Assembly: GCA_017407365.1 (NCBI GenBank) | Contig: JAFQWR010000145.1 | Span: 1 to 8,215, forward strand | Reading direction: 5' to 3' | Origin: Clostridia bacterium | Lineage (GTDB): Bacteria; Bacillota; Clostridia; Christensenellales; HGM11417 | Length of the DNA stretch: 8,215 nt | Part shown: in pieces, positions 6,143 to 8,215 of the stretch | How the letters are laid out: each line of letters opens with the position of its first letter | Position numbering within the stretch: position 1 is the first letter of the stretch | Notes under the pieces: generated by a model | What the model was told of the DNA's origin: nothing | What the model saw: only the letters and a program-made list of their open reading frames with translations | Databases searched by the model: none | Translations under genes and position numbers: made by a program

Positions 6143-7315
6143 ATGGCAACTAATGTGGAATTGCCCGTTGCTACGATAGCACAAATTAAGGTCATCGGTG
6201 TTGGCGGTGGCGGAAACAACGCTGTTAACAGAATGATCAATGCAAATATCAAAAGTGCAAAATTTATTGCAATCAATACCGATCAGCAGGCTCTTTATGC
6301 CAGCAAGGCGCAGACCAGAATTCAGATTGGCGAAAAGTCTACCAAGGGCTTAGGCGCAGGCGGCAACCCCGAAATGGGCGCAAAGGCTGCAGAGGAATCC
6401 CGCGAGCTGATCACCGATACCATTCGTGATGCAGACCTCTTATTCATCACCGCAGGTATGGGCGGTGGCACCGGCACGGGCGCAGCTCCCGTTGTAGCAA
6501 GCATCGCGCGTGAGCTCGGTATTTTAACCGTTGCTGTTGTTACCAAGCCCTTTGGCTTTGAGGGAAGAAAGCGTGCCGCTAACGCGCAGAAGGGTATCGA
6601 AGAGCTTCGTAAATACGTAGACACCCTGGTAATCATCCCCAACGACAAGCTGTTACAGGTTCTGCCCAAGGGTATTTCCATCGTAGACGCCTTCCGTACG
6701 GCAGATGAGGTGCTCCGTCAGAGCATCCAGGGTATCTCCGATCTTATCGTTCAGCCCGCAATGATCAACCTCGACTTTGCTGACGTGAAAACGGTTATGC
6801 AGAATAAGGGTATGGCTCATATGGGTATCGGTACCGCTAAGGGCGAAAACAAGGTATTGAAGGCTGTTCAGTCCGCTGTTAAGAGCCCCTTACTCGAAAC
6901 CACCATCGAGGGAGCAACCGCCGTACTGCTGTTTATTCTTGGCGGTGTGGATATGACCCTTGTAGAGGTTGGAGCCGCCGCATCTTTGGTGCAGGAGGTT
7001 GTTGACCAGAATGCAAACATCATCTTTGGTGCAGGCATCAGAGAGGAAATGAAGGACGAGGTTTCGGTAACGATTATCGCAACCGGCTTCCCCGAGAAGG
7101 AGGCTGCAAATCCTGCTAAGCCCCAGCCCGCAGAGCGTCCTGCTGCTGAATCTCCCGTAGCCGGTGGCTATGCACCCAAGCCCACGCCCGTGGTTACCCC
7201 TGTGGCAACCCCCAACCCCTACGGCGCAAGCGGCATTCCTTCGCCCAGAGAAGCATTGGATGACGATGACAATCTGCCTCCCTTTGTAAGACATCTGCGC
7301 GACCGCAACAAATAA
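6143..7315 (+). CDS. ftsZ: Cell division GTPase FtsZ
   Basis: FtsZ is the bacterial tubulin homologue; its GTP-driven filaments form the ring that directs septum synthesis. ATG 6143 follows AAGGAG (6127-6132) with a 10-base gap, and the 390-residue product is of normal length. Residues 14-30 carry IKVIGVGGGGNNAVNRM; the tubulin signature GGGTGTG is at 107-113; the GTPase-activating T7 loop reads NLDFADVK (209-216), with both catalytic-type acidic residues present. The globular core ends near 318. Residues 319-372 are a Pro- and Ala-rich flexible linker, and 373-390 form the acidic-then-basic tail DDDDNLPPFVRHLRDRNK, the usual docking site for FtsA and other partners. It lies 21 bases after ftsA and shares its promoter. 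No strong terminator follows directly. Confidence 0.98.
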   Translation: MATNVELPVATIAQIKVIGVGGGGNNAVNRMINANIKSAKFIAINTDQQALYASKAQTRIQIGEKSTKGLGAGGNPEMGAKAAEESRELITDTIRDADLLFITAGMGGGTGTGAAPVVASIARELGILTVAVVTKPFGFEGRKRAANAQKGIEELRKYVDTLVIIPNDKLLQVLPKGISIVDAFRTADEVLRQSIQGISDLIVQPAMINLDFADVKTVMQNKGMAHMGIGTAKGENKVLKAVQSAVKSPLLETTIEGATAVLLFILGGVDMTLVEVGAAASLVQEVVDQNANIIFGAGIREEMKDEVSVTIIATGFPEKEAANPAKPQPAERPAAESPVAGGYAPKPTPVVTPVATPNPYGASGIPSPREALDDDDNLPPFVRHLRDRNK

Positions 7316-7353
7316 TTGATTTTATATAGTCTTTTGTTTTTAAGTTGTTTTTA

Positions 7354-7380
7354 ATAACATAAACAATGATTATATGTTAT
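7354..7380. repeat. Inverted repeat overlapping a possible promoter
   Basis: ATAACATA (7354-7361) and TATGTTAT (7373-7380) are perfect inverted copies separated by 11 bases. The right arm overlaps the possible -10 box at 7378-7383, so a dimeric repressor bound here could block transcription. An AT-rich 8-bp repeat can also occur by chance in such a spacer. Confidence 0.35.
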
Positions 7381-7383
7381 ACT
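7375..7383 (+). promoter_or_regulatory. Possible extended -10 promoter
   Basis: TGTTATACT has the extended -10 pattern TGn followed by TATACT (7378-7383), one mismatch from consensus. No good -35 box lies 16-18 bases upstream, which extended -10 promoters tolerate. Transcription would start near 7390, about 98 bases before the pseudouridine synthase start codon. The call is tentative. Confidence 0.4.
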
Positions 7384-7411
7384 CCTTGAATAGTTATATT
7401 TATGTCATTAC

Positions 7412-7448
7412 GCCCACTGTGCATTTATTTCGGTAAAGCTAAGTGGGC
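7412..7448 (+). promoter_or_regulatory. Long imperfect hairpin in the leader of the pseudouridine synthase gene
   Basis: GCCCACT (7412-7418) pairs with AGTGGGC (7442-7448). The enclosed bases can extend the stem: after a small internal loop, GC pairs with GC, an A bulges out, and TTTA pairs with TAAA around a TTTCGG loop. No T run follows directly. With the small stem at 7451-7467 it makes a two-hairpin leader. It could be a protein- or ligand-sensing element, or the 3' end of the ftsZ mRNA. I do not recognise a known riboswitch class. Confidence 0.45.
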
Positions 7449-7450
7449 TT

Positions 7451-7470
7451 AAGCCGTTAAGAGGCTTTTT
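7451..7470 (+). terminator. Weak terminator-like hairpin
   Basis: AAGCC (7451-7455) and GGCTT (7463-7467) form a 5-bp stem with a 7-base loop, and the T run covers 7466-7470. The stem is short and the T run brief, so it is at best a weak terminator. It lies 3 bases after the larger hairpin and 17 bases before the next start codon, a position that would suit attenuation or the end of the ftsZ transcript. Confidence 0.35.
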
Positions 7471-7487
7471 GTGCAAAAGGGTTGCTT

Positions 7488-8215
7488 ATGATTCGTTATC
7501 ATCATGAGGGCGAGCCTACGGATATTCTGCGTAGCGCTACACGCTTTTCCGGATTATCGCATGGGCGAATCGTTCGCCTGCTGCAAAACAAAGAGATTAA
7601 GGTAAACGGTAAAAGAGTTCTGCGTGACGCAATTGTAGCAAGCGGTGATCTTGTGGAACTGTATGCCGAGCCCGTCTGCCTGCCCGAGGTAAAAGCTGTT
7701 TTCAGCGATGGCAAAATTACAATTGCAGATAAACCAAAGAAGCTCCCAACGGTAGGTGTACGCTCCTTAGAAAGCGTTATGGCTCCCTGCCTTGCCTGTC
7801 ACAGGTTAGATACCAACACGCAGGGGCTTGTAATTTTTGCCGCAGATGCTAAGGTAAAGCAGCAGCTTGTTGCGCAAATGAACGCAGGGCTTGTGCAGAA
7901 GGTTTACACTGTGCTTGTCCGTGGCGTTATGAAGGAGGACGGTGGAGAGTGGCGCGATTATTTATTTAAGGACGCCAAGGCATCCAGAGTCTATCTTTCT
8001 GCAACGCAAAAAAAAGGAATGATGCCCGTTATCACACAGTTTCGGGTTCTTGCACGCGGAAAAGGTGTCACCCTGCTTGAGGCTGTTCCTGTAACCGGCA
8101 GAACGCATCAGCTTCGTGCGCATTTTGCCTTTCACGGATACCCCGTGCTTGGTGACGGAAAATACGGCGGAAAAGATGCCGAAATTTTTGGCTATACCTC
8201 TCAGGCATTGGTTGC
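7488..8215 (+). CDS. RluA-family pseudouridine synthase, 3' end missing
   Basis: Enzymes of this family convert chosen uridines in 23S rRNA or tRNA to pseudouridine. ATG 7488 has AAAAGGG (7475-7481) six bases upstream. 242 codons are visible and the frame is open at the right edge. Residues of about 12-60 form an S4 RNA-binding domain (GLSHGRIVRLLQNKEIKVNGKR). The catalytic motif HRLDTNTQGL begins at residue 105, and Asp108 (7809-7811) is the expected nucleophile; His before RLD places it with RluA rather than RsuA. A second family motif, VTGRTHQLRAHF, begins near residue 202 and is followed by YPVLGDGKYG. The exact target site cannot be read from the sequence. An 8-base A run at 8008-8015 is in frame. 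It follows ftsZ after 172 bases that contain its own possible promoter and a structured leader. Confidence 0.93.
   Translation, partial: MIRYHHEGEPTDILRSATRFSGLSHGRIVRLLQNKEIKVNGKRVLRDAIVASGDLVELYAEPVCLPEVKAVFSDGKITIADKPKKLPTVGVRSLESVMAPCLACHRLDTNTQGLVIFAADAKVKQQLVAQMNAGLVQKVYTVLVRGVMKEDGGEWRDYLFKDAKASRVYLSATQKKGMMPVITQFRVLARGKGVTLLEAVPVTGRTHQLRAHFAFHGYPVLGDGKYGGKDAEIFGYTSQALV

Noticed and set aside
8008..8015. Run of eight A in the pseudouridine synthase gene as a frameshift site or sequencing error.
   Set aside because: The reading frame and family motifs continue correctly on both sides, so no shift is needed.

Overview
The window looks like chromosomal DNA of a member of the Clostridia (Bacillota). 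The evidence is strong AGGAGG-type ribosome binding sites, one textbook sigma-A promoter, a ClpC-type (not ClpA/ClpB-type) Clp ATPase, the long two-domain form of the ribosome hibernation factor, and an FtsA/FtsZ pair of Firmicutes type. TGA is used as a stop and no conserved gene is interrupted by it, so the standard bacterial code applies. Base composition is moderate and even across the genes. No tRNA, rRNA, CRISPR array, insertion sequence or phage gene is visible. All credible genes are on the + strand. Family assignments are from memory of the families, not from a search.

Layout. (1) Positions 2-1075 hold the 3' part of a protein with the fold pattern of the MtaD/SsnA/TrzN-type amidohydrolases, but nearly every metal-binding position is replaced, so it is probably a pseudoenzyme. 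(2) Positions 1076-1289 are a leader region with a possible 23-codon ORF and a strong hairpin. (3) clpC (1290-3746) and hpf (3822-4352) follow, the protease-unfoldase and the ribosome dimerising factor, both linked to stress and dormancy. (4) A possible 50-codon ORF with a strong ribosome binding site (4389-4541) lies in a hairpin-rich stretch that ends in a strong intrinsic terminator (4612-4641). (5) A consensus promoter (4836-4864) starts the ftsA-ftsZ cell-division unit (4943-7315). (6) After ftsZ comes an AT-rich spacer with a possible extended -10 promoter inside an inverted repeat, then a structured leader, then an RluA-family pseudouridine synthase that runs off the right edge (7488-8215).

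How the parts fit: the clpC-hpf unit is a protein-quality and ribosome-storage module; ftsA-ftsZ supply the membrane-anchored division ring; the last gene modifies RNA. Most of this is ordinary core genome. The items that deserve a second look are the amidohydrolase-like protein without its metal site, the clpC leader, the structured stretch after hpf, the altered nucleotide-binding motif in FtsA and the structured leader before the pseudouridine synthase gene. I did not find a clearly new multi-gene system.
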